This document shows, piece by piece, positions 1-10,800 of a stretch of DNA of 64,000 nucleotides; positions within the stretch are counted from its first letter, which is position 1; every line of letters starts with the position of its first letter. The position numbers and the translations under genes were made by a program. The notes beneath the pieces were generated by a model. That model was not told the origin of the DNA and ran no database searches. It saw only the letters and a list, made by a program, of their open reading frames with translations. The stretch comes from Symbiodinium natans. Lineage: Eukaryota > Sar > Dinophyceae > Suessiales > Symbiodiniaceae. The stretch covers positions 362,613-426,612 of the forward strand of contig CAJNDS010002172.1 of NCBI GenBank assembly GCA_905221605.1, in the 5' to 3' direction.

Positions 1-59
1 CTCCTCACCCGCAGGCAGAGGGCCACTGTGGCAGTCTATGGCCTCGCACACAGTCCACC

Positions 60-710
60 TTGCAGCGTCACGTGCCTGCCCCTTGGTCAGTCCGTGAAGC
101 AGCTTCTCGTTGTAGGGTAAGGTATGCTGGCCTTGTTGCCAATCTCACCCTTGTGCGCGTTACTCAACATCAAGGTTGTATGATTCAAATCGTTTGGTGC
201 GTTGCCCCCTTTCGACAAGAAGCTCTTGAAGGGGATACTCTCCAACTTACCACTCAACTTTTCCCTGCCTTATGTGCTTTGTGCCCGAACCGCCTGCAGC
301 CAGATCTCCTTGGGGTCTTCGCTGTTTCGCAACTTAGTCACCTACCTGTCCCTCCGTGCTGTGCCCTGGTAGATTGGCCGGTGGGCACACCGTTCACTGT
401 ATATGCCTACAATGATCTCCTGGCTGTAAGGGCTGCGCATCCACCCGTCACTGTTGGCTGGCCGTCCTGGCACCTGCAGCTCCTCAACCCAAGCGATTGG
501 AATGACCTACCTTGCCCTGTTTTGGCTTCTTGTAGCTGGCCTGTGTCCCTGTTGATGGTCAAATGCGTGCAAGCGATGAGAGAACGCAGTGGGCACCTCG
601 AGTGTCGATCTTTTGTCCTGGCCGACTCACAAGGGGCAGTTGCGAGTCCTGCGTCGGCAGTACTCCGAGCTTTTGCTCCGAATGCAAACATACTTCTGAA
701 AATGCAGTAG
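60..710 (+). CDS. Unknown protein, first same-strand reading frame
   Basis: The frame is open for about 216 codons and may begin before the window. The first in-frame ATG is at 180. The protein is rich in Leu, Val, Cys and Pro, and I recognise no domain. It reads in the same direction as the next eight frames, as in dinoflagellate unidirectional gene blocks. It could be an exon or a decayed fragment of a larger gene. I cannot assign a function. Confidence 0.35.
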   Translation: MQRHVPAPWSVREAASRCRVRYAGLVANLTLVRVTQHQGCMIQIVWCVAPFRQEALEGDTLQLTTQLFPALCALCPNRLQPDLLGVFAVSQLSHLPVPPCCALVDWPVGTPFTVYAYNDLLAVRAAHPPVTVGWPSWHLQLLNPSDWNDLPCPVLASCSWPVSLLMVKCVQAMRERSGHLECRSFVLADSQGAVASPASAVLRAFAPNANILLKMQ

Positions 711-907
711 GGACCCCGCCCCTTCACTAATGCTTGGCCTTGGAAGCATGAGGGTCTCGTTCTCCAGTTTCACACTGCTTTCGCGGTTTTGCATTCTAGG
801 GAATGTGTTGGCGGGACTTTTTCATGGGTGCTGTGCAGTGCTGGCTCAGGTCAACTCTGTAGATCCGAGGTAGTCCACCGCCTTCCCCTCAGGAAGGCAT
901 CACTGAC

Positions 908-1528
908 ATGGTTGAGGCATCCAGCCCTCAAATCCATATGGAACGTCTTGCTCCGCTGCTTGTGATTGTCTCGCAGTTGAGCCCTACGTCGGCCTACTGT
1001 AGGCCCGCCTCCAGGCACAGCGATAGACACCTTCACGACTGCCCATTGGATGCATTGCGTTGTATCCTCTTTGATGCGTGCACTGTGTGCTTGAGCCTGT
1101 GGTTAATTATAGAGCCGCGCGAAGGCCTCTCCGAGCCTCCACAAGTGTACCTCTGGCGGCAACAACAGTCGAATTGGGGTTGTTGTTATACTCGCCTCCC
1201 TCACGTCGCTCCTGGAGTCGAGAATTATAGGGTTGCCCTCCCATCCCTGAGGGAAACCGCGAGAGTGGCTGCTGTTTGTCGGCGCTGGGGAGGTATCATC
1301 GGGGCTTGGGCATCGCGCAGGCGTTTTGTGACATCGACGTCAACCTTCGCCAGTACACAGCGTGTTGTGCCCGTCGTGCGTGTGAACTGCACCCATTTCA
1401 AATTGCAGCTTCATGTTACGGAATTGATGGACTTGGGTGTCGCGCGAATGCGAAACAATGCTATACTCTTCCCCTCCTCTAGCCAGGCTAGGACCCCAGT
1501 CACTGGGCAAGTGGAGGAGGACGGTTGA
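908..1528 (+). CDS. Unknown protein, about 206 residues
   Basis: An ATG at 908 opens a 206-residue frame ending at 1528, with no recognisable motif. Composition is mixed, with no low-complexity run, so it looks more like a protein than a chance frame. A 25-bp hairpin motif begins 13 bases after the stop. Function unknown; a decayed gene is possible. Confidence 0.35.
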   Translation: MVEASSPQIHMERLAPLLVIVSQLSPTSAYCRPASRHSDRHLHDCPLDALRCILFDACTVCLSLWLIIEPREGLSEPPQVYLWRQQQSNWGCCYTRLPHVAPGVENYRVALPSLRETARVAAVCRRWGGIIGAWASRRRFVTSTSTFASTQRVVPVVRVNCTHFKLQLHVTELMDLGVARMRNNAILFPSSSQARTPVTGQVEEDG

Positions 1529-1540
1529 GTTGCTCATGCC

Positions 1541-1565
1541 ACGTGAGTGCGCCCGCACTCACACG
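1541..1565. repeat. 25-bp hairpin motif, copy 1
   Basis: This 25-base sequence contains GTGAGTGC and its reverse complement GCACTCAC around a four-base GCCC loop. An identical 25-base copy lies at 1772-1796. Both sit in the non-coding gap between two same-strand frames. A terminator, processing signal or small mobile-element end would all fit. Confidence 0.7.
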
Positions 1566-1771
1566 GCGGTGTAGGAACCTGCATCTCTTCTCAAGGCAGT
1601 AGATCCATTTACGTTCTCTGTACAAGTTTGACGAGCAGTGACCCCTCACCGCAATTTCCGAGCAGGGGCTCGGTGAAGCGGCTCAGGAGCTCCCGTTCGG
1701 GTTGCTCCCTTGCTCCCGAGTATTACCTGCGGAGAATCTTGTGAGGGTGCGGGAGTGATTTGATGTTGGGT

Positions 1772-1796
1772 ACGTGAGTGCGCCCGCACTCACACG
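1772..1796. repeat. 25-bp hairpin motif, copy 2
   Basis: An exact second copy of the 8-bp-stem hairpin at 1541-1565, spaced 231 bases from it. The gap 1529-1963 holds nothing else I can identify. Confidence 0.7.
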
Positions 1797-1963
1797 CCCT
1801 AGTCCCCCGCATGGATTGACAGTTTGTTCCTGTGGCTCATAGCCCTCTCAGCCGCGAACATAAAGGAGTGATGGTATTACCCGCTAACTTGCCCCCTTGT
1901 TCTGTGCCGCCAGGGCTCACAGGAGCAGGCGCCCGCTTGCCCTCCCCGAACTAACTGCCCGGC

Positions 1964-2656
1964 ATGGCTGCTTCGTTGGTCATTGGTGGCAGCCTTTACA
2001 CTGCTGTCAATGGAGATGGCGACAGTGACTGGGAAAGATGCTACCCTTACGAACACCCGGAGATCTTTTCCAGCGAGCCCATCCTCGAAGGCCACGGCCA
2101 CACTTGTAGTGCTGGCTGGATATCGCTCACCAAGCTCCTCGTACTGCAAGGAATCCGCGATGCCTCGGCAGCCCAAGGACGTCCTAATCAACGGACCCTC
2201 GCCATGGTTGCTGCGGCCGAACTCGCGCACTCTGTTGGAGGTCATCGTGCCTGGCTTGCACACCACCTTCGAGATCTTTCGCAGGATTTGAGGAACGAGC
2301 TTGCCCAGGAGTACGGGGCGTTACTGGCTATGTTCAGACGTCCGCCTGGACCACAGCAGAATGCCCTTTTAGCCTGGGCCAGGCCAATCATTGTGCATCG
2401 CCAGGAAGATTTTCCAATTTACCTCATAAAAGCGCATTTGGAGCAGCATCTTTTGCTTGCATGGCGTTTCACTGCCGATAAAGTCAATTTGCTTTTGCAA
2501 GCGATGTCCGATGCTGTCCCCAATGATAATGCCGTCATTCTGGAGTGGGTAGCGTGCTTCCTCGATGAACGTATTGCTACCGACATTCTCGAGCATTTAG
2601 ATGACGAGACCATGCATCTGCTTGAGGACAATCGGCATTCGGATAGTGACATCTAA
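1964..2656 (+). CDS. Unknown alpha-helical protein, 230 residues
   Basis: The ATG at 1964 is the first in the frame. The C-terminal half is rich in Leu, Ala, Glu and Asp with helix-like spacing, and the tail is acidic (DETMHLLEDN, then DSD). I see no catalytic motif. It lies upstream of the hydrolase-like gene on the same strand. It is plausible as an intact intronless gene, of unknown function. Confidence 0.5.
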   Translation: MAASLVIGGSLYTAVNGDGDSDWERCYPYEHPEIFSSEPILEGHGHTCSAGWISLTKLLVLQGIRDASAAQGRPNQRTLAMVAAAELAHSVGGHRAWLAHHLRDLSQDLRNELAQEYGALLAMFRRPPGPQQNALLAWARPIIVHRQEDFPIYLIKAHLEQHLLLAWRFTADKVNLLLQAMSDAVPNDNAVILEWVACFLDERIATDILEHLDDETMHLLEDNRHSDSDI

Positions 2657-2954
2657 CGCTGACCTTGTGCGAATACGGAACAAACGGCGGCCTAGTACAT
2701 CGGTCGTTATCCATGGTCATGCGGCATTCCTGTAATGTCATGCTGTTGTCTTGACCGATTTGGAAAGTTGTAACCATTGATCATGTTATACTGCTGATGT
2801 AGTCTCCAACTGAAGGGAGCTGAGTCAGGGGAAGTTGGGAGCAAGCTTGTTGTTGTGTGACATTCTTTGCGCTGGACGGCACGGCTCTCAGGCAAGACTG
2901 CCCAGTCTTCCTCTACCTTGCCCCATCAATTGGGTAGGCTGCCTCTTCTTCGCC

Positions 2955-3824
2955 ATGGCATTGCAAGAGCCCCTTGGCCTGGAGAACCTGCAGCCTCCTC
3001 CATTGGTCGCCCCTCCGCTCGTAGCTGGGCGTGAAAACACCTGGATTACGGCGAGCCATGGCAGTTCAACCCTCCCCTTTGTTGTATCCCGGCCGAGTGC
3101 GGATGCAGGGGAAGCCAACTCGATAGTGCTTCTCCTCCCTGGTTGTGGACATTTCTATGTGGAGAATATGCACCCACTGCCTTGGCAAGGGGCCATCGAG
3201 TATCTGTGGAGCAACCTGGCTTTCAAAAAGGCCGTCATTGCCTGCGCATGGCCTGTGGCGGGACAAGCAGGCTCACCGCCTGCCTGGATGCTGCCTGACG
3301 GTGCTGCCTGGACCAAGGCAGTGTATACAATGGAAATTCTACCGCTCCTACTGGCCGTCCAACGTGATGCGAGCCCTCGCATCTCCTTGCCCACATATCT
3401 CATGGGCCTTGGCTCTGGAGGAACCATCACCTACCAGATTGCAATTTCCGAGGCCCATGCGACCTTCCGGGCTTGTGTTTGCATGGGCCCCATTAGGCTG
3501 CCTTCTTTGCTGCCAGCCCCAACGGGCGGGGAGACACGAATTTTAGTCTATGGCGGACGAAAGGACGTAGAGACCTTTCAGCACCACCTTCGGATGTGCT
3601 ACTCGGTGCGGGGCAATCATCGCGTGCCTCCTGTCACAGAAGCCCTTTCCGAAGACTCACACTTTACCGCCTTCAAGGGCTACGGACGCACGCAGTACCC
3701 CTGGGCCCCCGGCCTCACAATCCGCCAGGTGGTTATCGGCAAGGACCCGGAGCATGTGGTGTGGCCTGCATTGCTGAGCGATCCTGATTGGCTGCTGGCG
3801 GACCATATCGAGCTCCCGGAGTAG
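2955..3824 (+). CDS. Alpha/beta-hydrolase-like protein
   Basis: I chose the ATG at 2955 (context CGCCATGG) inside a longer open frame, giving about 289 residues. The stretch LLLPGCGHFY resembles the strand and oxyanion loop that open alpha/beta hydrolases. About 110 residues on, LMGLGSGGTITY resembles a nucleophile elbow with Ser between glycines, although the residue two before Ser is Leu, not the usual small residue. A later strand, ILVYGGRKD, resembles the strand carrying the acidic residue. A carboxylesterase or lipase-like role is inferred only from fold signatures. Three or more decayed copies of the segment 3130-3430 lie downstream at 13.4-15.0 kb, so the gene belongs to a duplicating unit. 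Confidence 0.45.
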   Translation: MALQEPLGLENLQPPPLVAPPLVAGRENTWITASHGSSTLPFVVSRPSADAGEANSIVLLLPGCGHFYVENMHPLPWQGAIEYLWSNLAFKKAVIACAWPVAGQAGSPPAWMLPDGAAWTKAVYTMEILPLLLAVQRDASPRISLPTYLMGLGSGGTITYQIAISEAHATFRACVCMGPIRLPSLLPAPTGGETRILVYGGRKDVETFQHHLRMCYSVRGNHRVPPVTEALSEDSHFTAFKGYGRTQYPWAPGLTIRQVVIGKDPEHVVWPALLSDPDWLLADHIELPE

Positions 3825-4348
3825 TCGTCGGGGCAGGGTAGAGAGTGCCTTCCTTTTTCCATTTTAATCGATTTATGCGCGCCGGCCCTTGTGTTGCCGC
3901 TACAAACAGACCAGCAACCGAGGTACGCCTGCATTCTGGTGCTACTACTGTGCACGGACAAAGTAAAGGATGCCATCGTCTCCAGGTCATTGCTTTGTAC
4001 ATGCAGCACATTGCAGCCACAAGTAACAGCCACCTGCGATGACACGCTGCATCCCTTTTCAGGTTGCGCGTTGGATGTGCCCTGGCTCAAGCTAAGGGTG
4101 GCTGGCTGACTGAACGAGGAGCCCATTGTGTAGAGGGTTGTAACGCTCCTGACTGGTTTTTTCTCGCCTTTCTGCTTCTTCTCTCCTGTGTGCTGTGCTT
4201 TTTGTTTGGTCCTCCCTTTCCTTGAGTCCCTCCCTAGTTTTTGTAAGGGCTTTCCAGGGATCTTGGTGTCTGGAGGTTGCCTCGTGGTTCTCCGCTGCCT
4301 GTGGGGTAGTCACATGAGTTTGGCCTGCCATGTTCGGTGAGTGATGCC
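3825..4348. other. Non-coding gap with a pyrimidine-rich tract
   Basis: This is a gap of about 520 bases with no convincing gene. The part from about 4148 to 4235 is strongly pyrimidine-rich on the plus strand. Such a tract before an ATG could serve as a trans-splicing acceptor region, since dinoflagellate mRNAs receive a spliced leader. I found no clear spliced-leader relic. Confidence 0.4.
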
Positions 4349-5380
4349 ATGGAGTCGTATGCCTGTCAACCGTACGCGATCCGGGTTGGAGCGCAAGTGC
4401 TCCAAGTCCACGTTGCCAGGAGAGGGCAACTCACTGCACTTGCCACTTTAGGGACCAGTGATATCGCAATGACCAGGCAGATGCAAGCCGGCGTCATCCT
4501 GCCTCACGAACTCGATGCTGCCGGTTGGTGCCGATACTTTCCGCCGGAAATACAACCCTTGTTGTGTCTGGACCATTCTGCCTTTTTGAGAAACAGCAAC
4601 GCCGTCTGCTTCGCCCGGCAACCCACGGTTCGCTGTTTTCTCCTGCATGCATGGAGGCCAGGCATCGGCATCATGCCGCATAGCAGTGCCCTCATGGGGC
4701 GAGCGGTGTCCACGCACAGTGCTTTGCCTGGTGACGCGATAGACCTTCCCCCTTGGGCGAGTGTTGTCACCGAACAAGGAGCGGGTAGGGAGACAGCCCT
4801 GTCTCCCGGGCCCTGGCAAACTCCATCACCTAATCCACCTAGGGTCTGCTGGCCGGATAATAGTCCTCGCCCTCCCATACCGCCGATTCCTCCACGTGTT
4901 GGAGAATACCCAGTGGGTGAGGTCAGTAGGATCGAGCCGCGAATTCCACATGGGAGGCCACCTCCCGCGCCAGTTGCAGCCGACCTGCCACCTTGGCAGG
5001 TCCCTAGCCACCCAGGTCCACAGGTCCTTGCGGCGACCGCAATGCAGGCTATATGCCAGCTTCGCACTCTCAGTGCTGACCATGCGCCGGGGCCTCAGGA
5101 GCCTGAGGATCTCGCGCAGGCACTGGAAAGTAATCAGAATTTCCCTGAGCCCACCCCTAGCGGCGTACTGCCATTGAAACTGGCCTCGAAAGCCATTTCC
5201 GGCGAACCGCCTGAGCCGCAAGGTCTCCACCCAGAGATTGACTACAATGCATTACTCGGCTGCCTACTTCCACAGCTCCGGGCTGCTGAGTCCGCAGGAG
5301 CCCATGTCCTGCTCTTGGTCACGGATAGTCGCTGCTTCTTGTCTATTCCGCCTTCCCCTACTTTGTCCGGCATTTGGTAG
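4349..5380 (+). CDS. N-terminal part of a broken giant ORF (segment 1)
   Basis: The ATG at 4349 sits in a good start context (GCCATGG). The frame runs about 343 codons and has a Pro-rich middle (about residues 165-230), typical of a linker. It stops at 5380 inside the start of the next frame, and the protein-like character continues in that frame. I therefore read segments 1 to 5 (4349-13314) as one ancestral coding region interrupted by frame changes, not five genes. No domain is recognised here. Confidence 0.45.
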   Translation: MESYACQPYAIRVGAQVLQVHVARRGQLTALATLGTSDIAMTRQMQAGVILPHELDAAGWCRYFPPEIQPLLCLDHSAFLRNSNAVCFARQPTVRCFLLHAWRPGIGIMPHSSALMGRAVSTHSALPGDAIDLPPWASVVTEQGAGRETALSPGPWQTPSPNPPRVCWPDNSPRPPIPPIPPRVGEYPVGEVSRIEPRIPHGRPPPAPVAADLPPWQVPSHPGPQVLAATAMQAICQLRTLSADHAPGPQEPEDLAQALESNQNFPEPTPSGVLPLKLASKAISGEPPEPQGLHPEIDYNALLGCLLPQLRAAESAGAHVLLLVTDSRCFLSIPPSPTLSGIW

Positions 5381-7215
5381 CACGCATGCAGTGGGAAGGC
5401 CCGTTTAAGGAGAGGTGGTTTCCCATCTTGGTTAACACCAAGGAAGCGGGGCTAGCTTCTGTGCACTTTACGTGGGCGGGGCCCGAAATTCTGGCAGTCC
5501 TCAGAGTCCTTGCGCCAGGGGTGGTTTTGATGTTGCTTGACCATGACACCTTGTTCACTGCCAGGTGGGAAGCAGAAGAGCTGCGAAGGTTTGCAGTCCT
5601 CGATCTACTGCCCAATACCCTCTCGACGGAGTCACTGGGCAGCATGGAAGTCGAGACGGACGAGACACAGCCCTGTGGCTCGCTTCCAGCCTCGCCGTGG
5701 AGTTGCTCGCCGGACGGGTCCATACCGTGTGGGGCCCGATCGCCAAACTCAATTGGCATGGTTTGTGCGTCCGAGGACCAGCTCGAAGCAAATGGGGGAT
5801 TGGTCCTCTTCTACCCGAATGCTCCGGACGGCAAACGTCCCCGGCCCCCTCGCTTCTGCATCCCTGGCAACGTCGCTAGTGCGGTGACCTCAATTGGTAC
5901 TGCGTTGAGCCGAGCCCTGCAGCTAGTCATCATGCCCAGTGAAGTGCCCACTCCATTGCCTGGTATGCATGAGCAGGTGCCGTTGGACCAGATCCATTAT
6001 CGGCAATGTCTACGCAACACCCCTCTTGCCGGAACCACTGCTCACAAGCACTCTGACTTTGTGTTTGCGTGGGCACTTTTAGGAAGATACATACATGAGG
6101 TTGCGTGGAAAACGGCCGACCTTACTGCTGGCCGGCCAGAGCCAGACATCCAGTTTGGCGCCTCCCCAGTCAGGCAGGTCAGAGGGGTCAAAACATGGGG
6201 ACAAGGCCCATATGAACAGGGATTTCTTCCCTTGCTCATGGGTTACGGCGGCTCGCACTCCCGTTTGGCAATCCTACCTGGTCCTGACTTATTCATGGCG
6301 AACCGATACGCCGAGGTTATACCCCCTCCTTTTGTGCATGGATATGGTGCCAAAGGCAAAAACATCTTGCCGCAGTGGGGGAGTGTGGTACGGCTGCCTA
6401 CTCTACCCGAGTCGGTCTGGGGCAACGGGGACACCGTCCCTCTGTGGGCCTCTGTTGGGAAAAAGGGCAGTGGACCAGTGCGGCTCCAGCTCTTCCCTGG
6501 GGTCCTCATGTTTTGGAAGAAAGATGCCCTATCTTCCTGCAGGGCCACCCCGAAATGGCGCAGTCGACCCAATACCCCAACTGGGCCGCTTGCTCTTCTT
6601 GCTGCCGCTGCGCATGCTTGGCTGGCCCAGGCGGATCTGCCGTGGCCTCTCTTCGCCGCAGACATAAAGGTCACGCCGTTGGGCCTCAGTCAATACTGGG
6701 ATGATGGACTAGCCATGCGTGTGCAACAAGCCCTGGCAGCCTTTGCCTTTCCTGCCTACCAGTACCCGCCTCCAAAGCCTCACCTAACCCCCTCAGGGGA
6801 ATGTCGGTCGCTCTTCATTAGCGGGATGAATGGGAAGGCCGAGAATACGCCCCCCACTGTGTCGGGTAGCATCATTCACACAGCCAATTCCTATGCACTC
6901 ACTGGCTTAGAAATGGAAACAGTCCGGGACAACCAGGGCACAAAGGTCCGGTCTGAGGACACACAACGCCCGTTGTTGCTTTCGACCAGCGGTAATGCCG
7001 CACATGCATTGTTGCTCCTGCCCCAAGCCGCCCAGCTATGGGCACGTGCTCTGTACCCTCAGGTCGAAGGATGCGGTCTGCCAGCGGCGGTTCGTGCTAG
7101 AATCAGCTCGGTAGAAGCCTCCCTGACAATGTGCCCTGCCCTGGCTCACTTGCACATGCCACATACTGCTGCGCTGACCGGTTTGCATGTGGGCCTCTGT
7201 CCAGCTTTCGGATAA
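5374..7215 (+). CDS. Broken giant ORF, segment 2, unknown
   Basis: A 613-codon frame overlaps the end of segment 1 by seven bases and starts at a non-ATG codon, with the first ATG at 5386. Long stretches are Leu, Pro, Ala and Trp rich without low complexity. I recognise no domain. The C-terminus overlaps segment 3 by 29 bases in another frame. Confidence 0.45.
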   Translation: MVARMQWEGPFKERWFPILVNTKEAGLASVHFTWAGPEILAVLRVLAPGVVLMLLDHDTLFTARWEAEELRRFAVLDLLPNTLSTESLGSMEVETDETQPCGSLPASPWSCSPDGSIPCGARSPNSIGMVCASEDQLEANGGLVLFYPNAPDGKRPRPPRFCIPGNVASAVTSIGTALSRALQLVIMPSEVPTPLPGMHEQVPLDQIHYRQCLRNTPLAGTTAHKHSDFVFAWALLGRYIHEVAWKTADLTAGRPEPDIQFGASPVRQVRGVKTWGQGPYEQGFLPLLMGYGGSHSRLAILPGPDLFMANRYAEVIPPPFVHGYGAKGKNILPQWGSVVRLPTLPESVWGNGDTVPLWASVGKKGSGPVRLQLFPGVLMFWKKDALSSCRATPKWRSRPNTPTGPLALLAAAAHAWLAQADLPWPLFAADIKVTPLGLSQYWDDGLAMRVQQALAAFAFPAYQYPPPKPHLTPSGECRSLFISGMNGKAENTPPTVSGSIIHTANSYALTGLEMETVRDNQGTKVRSEDTQRPLLLSTSGNAAHALLLLPQAAQLWARALYPQVEGCGLPAAVRARISSVEASLTMCPALAHLHMPHTAALTGLHVGLCPAFG

Positions 7216-7885
7216 GTCTAAAACTTTCATCAACTCCGTGCTGGGACGGCAAATCAGACGCCCCGATATGGAGGCTTTTCTCCGGATACCTTCCGCTGAG
7301 AACCGGAGCATTGCAAGTCTCCGTGCTGACTGTACCCAAGTCCTCCTGACGGATGCCAAGCCGCATCTGGCTGATTTGCCGCCCCCGTATCATGAACTTG
7401 GTCCCACGATGAAACTAGTTTTGGGTATGTGGCTCCCCCACCTGTCGTTAGAGCGCCTGGTTGACATGCTGGGTTATCAGTTTTTAGCCATGGCTTCGGA
7501 AGCAGAAGTCGAGGAGGAGCCCTCGGAACAGTATCACTACCCAGAGCAAGCTGCGGTCAAGCGGGCCGCCACCCCTGTGGCGATAAAGCCCGGCACGCAT
7601 ACATGGCCAATCTGCCTTCTCCATCGAGTTTACCCAAGGGCATCGGTCATGCTCCTTACACCGGAGTTGGCGGATGTCCCTGACTGGGCTAAAAAGTGGT
7701 TTGCTGTCGCTGGTAAAGTGCCGGCCAAGGGCACTGCTTTGCTGGTTACCTTGAGAGAAGACAAGGGGGATGTGGCCTACCCAGGCATGTTTATAGAGCT
7801 CCTTGCCCCGAAGAAGCTTTTCACCGGCCCTGGAGAAAGTAAGGCCATGCACAGTCAATATAACCATTGCCCTGCTCTTGACTGA
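7187..7885 (+). CDS. Broken giant ORF, segment 3, unknown
   Basis: A 232-codon frame continues the coding character after segment 2 with a frame change near 7200. It ends 83 bases inside segment 4. Short charged stretches such as EAEVEEEPSE separate more hydrophobic parts. It is probably the region N-terminal to the helicase of segment 4. No family recognised. Confidence 0.4.
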   Translation: MWASVQLSDKSKTFINSVLGRQIRRPDMEAFLRIPSAENRSIASLRADCTQVLLTDAKPHLADLPPPYHELGPTMKLVLGMWLPHLSLERLVDMLGYQFLAMASEAEVEEEPSEQYHYPEQAAVKRAATPVAIKPGTHTWPICLLHRVYPRASVMLLTPELADVPDWAKKWFAVAGKVPAKGTALLVTLREDKGDVAYPGMFIELLAPKKLFTGPGESKAMHSQYNHCPALD

Positions 7886-10800
7886 TGAACAGCACAACCA
7901 ATTCGCGCAAAGACCCTCACTGCCGAGAGTCAGCCAGCTTGAGGTTCTGCCCGGAGGAGCCTCTACCCCGCTTTGGGATGCTCTGTTACACATGCCTAGG
8001 GAAAGGCAGCATGTTGCATTGGGCGTTCCGCTAGAAGACTCGCCTCTTGATGCCATCCGGCAGCCACAGTGGTTGCCGGGCTTTCTCACAGATTTAGTGC
8101 TTGTCCTCCTTATCGGGCTAGTGGTGAGAGGGAACTGGCACGACACGTGGGCACAGCTCATTCACCCGGAGGTCTGCCAAGTCTTCAGAGGCAAGCACGA
8201 AACGCAAGCTGCGCAGGCATCGCTTACTGCGGGTCCGGGGGCTTCCAACCCCTTGCAAAGCTTCCTCAACCTTTGGCTTGCGGAGGAACAATCCTATCGC
8301 AAAGAATGGACGCCGACGCTGCTGAGTGGCGTGTTAGCTACGCTGCCTGACTCTCCGCTGCCCGGCCAAGAGGACGCCCGGACTCCTCCGCTGTGGCATG
8401 CAGAGTGTCTACGCCTGTCCCATGACTCGTTGAGCAACGAGCACGATCCGAGGACTCGAGCCAGCATCTTTGCACTCGCGGTTGGTCCCGCCTTCCTTAC
8501 GTGCCTCTGTGATACCTTTTGGGGGGCGGACGGACACCTGGCAGCGCTGCTGGGAGCGTGCTCGTACGGCCTGGCCGCTAATCGTACTTCTGTATTCATA
8601 ACGGGTGCGCCCGGCAGCGGGAAGACACGATCCTGCGCGTTTCTAGGAGTACTCCTTGCGTGCCTGACGAGCCGGCTCACCCTGTACACCGCTCATGGCA
8701 ATGAATCGGTTCGGGCCTATGTCGAAGCGGTTGATAGGCTCACGACTGCTAGCAATGAATTTGTTCGCAGCCGCATCGTTCGCATACCGGGTAACAAGGA
8801 GAAGGACACACATAAGCTCCCTTTTGATGTGCACGATTTGTACCGGGGGCTACTTGTAGCCACGACACATGGTACGATTGTGGCAAGGCTTAGCTTTCCC
8901 TACTCGCAGCTCATTAACCGTCTAAAGGATGTTGAGTTGCTCCTCCGAGATGAAGCCCAGCAATTGGGCACGCCTGGTTCCAACACCATTCTGGCGCACA
9001 TCAAGCATGCACTTGATGTCATGATTGGCGACCACAGACAGCCCGCTGGAGGATCGCGACCCAATTACCACTTCGTCACGGAGTTGTTGGAGCAAAAGAT
9101 TTGTGGCCTCAATGCGGTCCCTGCCGACCTCCACACGCCAGCCACCTTGCCTGCGGCCCTTTTGCGGCAAACGGCCCAAAGTTCCGGCCCGTGGAAAAAG
9201 GGACAAGGCGAGATGCCCTCTTGGGGCAAGCCCCACCGTTCCTCTGGAGCGTCTGAGGTATTGTTCTCAGCGGTCTCGATGCTGGAATCGATTCTCTGTA
9301 TAAGCATCGTCAAACCGAAGCAAGCCGAGACAGTCATGCAGGCCGCCGGGCTGAAGGCCATTGTCGGACCGGCTGTCAACCTCTCGCTCTGTTCATCCAT
9401 GCGCCTCCCTCCTGAGATTGCTGCCATTCTATACGCATGTCGGTACTCGGAGGCGTGCCGCTTCGAGCTGATAGGCAGGGTCCCTCGGCTACGTATGCCA
9501 CCAGGTCCCACGATGCAGCACCTGCTCGGGCGGCCACTGCGTAGCCTTGCAGGCAGGTGGATGGAAACGTGTCGATGGGTACGGGTGCAAGATCAGGATG
9601 AGACCCAAACCAAAATAGGCAGAAGCTACGACCTCAGCATGGTCCTGGCGGACATTGTGCTCACTTTTGGGCACCAGGTCTATCCTGACTCCCCTATCGG
9701 GATGGTCTCTCAGTATGCCAGGATTGTTACCCAAATGAAGTTTATGCTGCAGTTGAGTCTCCCCGCAGACCCACTGGGCGATGACGATATGAGCCTACTT
9801 GAAGCCTGCCAAACCGCGGAAGACTTCCCGCTGACTGGCGCGCCCAACACTTGGAGCCTTGTGACGTTTCGGACCTTCCTCATGAATCGCATAGGGTCCC
9901 TTAAACGCTTCTTCGGCGCTATCACCACGGCCTGCTCCACTGGCCCCACATTTGGGATATGTGTCTTTGTGACATGTCGGGCTTCTGGATTCCTGTTTAG
10001 TAGCGAGGCAGGGTTTGCCCGAGCCACCTCCTCCTTCACGAGAGGGCTTGGGGCTTTGGTTTTCGTGGCACCGCACTACTCTGATGGTATAGGTGCATGC
10101 TTCCAAATGGCGGCCTGCGCAACCGGGGGCCTAATTGAATGCGCTGAATATGTGCGCACACAAGCCAGCTTGTGGAGCATGGATGGCCCTGGCATTGCAA
10201 CGGCATTACACAAGCAAGCCTTCCGAGAACGGACAGTAGCCAGCATCGTGCTGCCTGCGGAACGCAAAGTTGGGCTGGACCTCTTTGGAACACCACCCCT
10301 GCATCAAGCGTGGGCTTTGAAGGCCACCTGGGGAGATAAGCGGGAGGTTTTTTACCGCACACTTCAGCAAGAAGGATGGGGGAGTCCCTCTTTCACCTCC
10401 AACTCCTACTCGGGCACCATTGTTAGTCTGCAAACGCGCGGCTTCGTCCTGGAGCCCCTGCCCAATGCTGTGTATTGTGTCCCCTTCCAGCCGGTGAGGG
10501 AAGGAGATGGGGTCGCCCAGTACCTCACCTGCTTGCTAGGGGACACCAGCATTAGGATGCCGCCCAAGCGGGGATCGGCTCAACGCGCTGACCCGGCTTT
10601 CGAACACAAGGCCGGCATACTGCGAGCCCCCCGTGGTCTTCACCTCCTACCTGTTCGTACGGGTAAGGCTGCCTCCGAAACTGCGATTGATGTGGACTCT
10701 CCGGGAAACAGCCCTGTGCCCGCGGGTAGTAACAGTCCCGACGTGGTAGTTGCTACTGCAGTCGAGGTTCCTACGCCGCAGCAGTCGCCAGCCCAAGGCG

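Noticed and set aside
4060-4110. Spliced-leader relic (TGGCTCAAG near 4085)
   Set aside because: Only about nine bases match the dinoflagellate leader 3' end, which is expected by chance in 64 kb.
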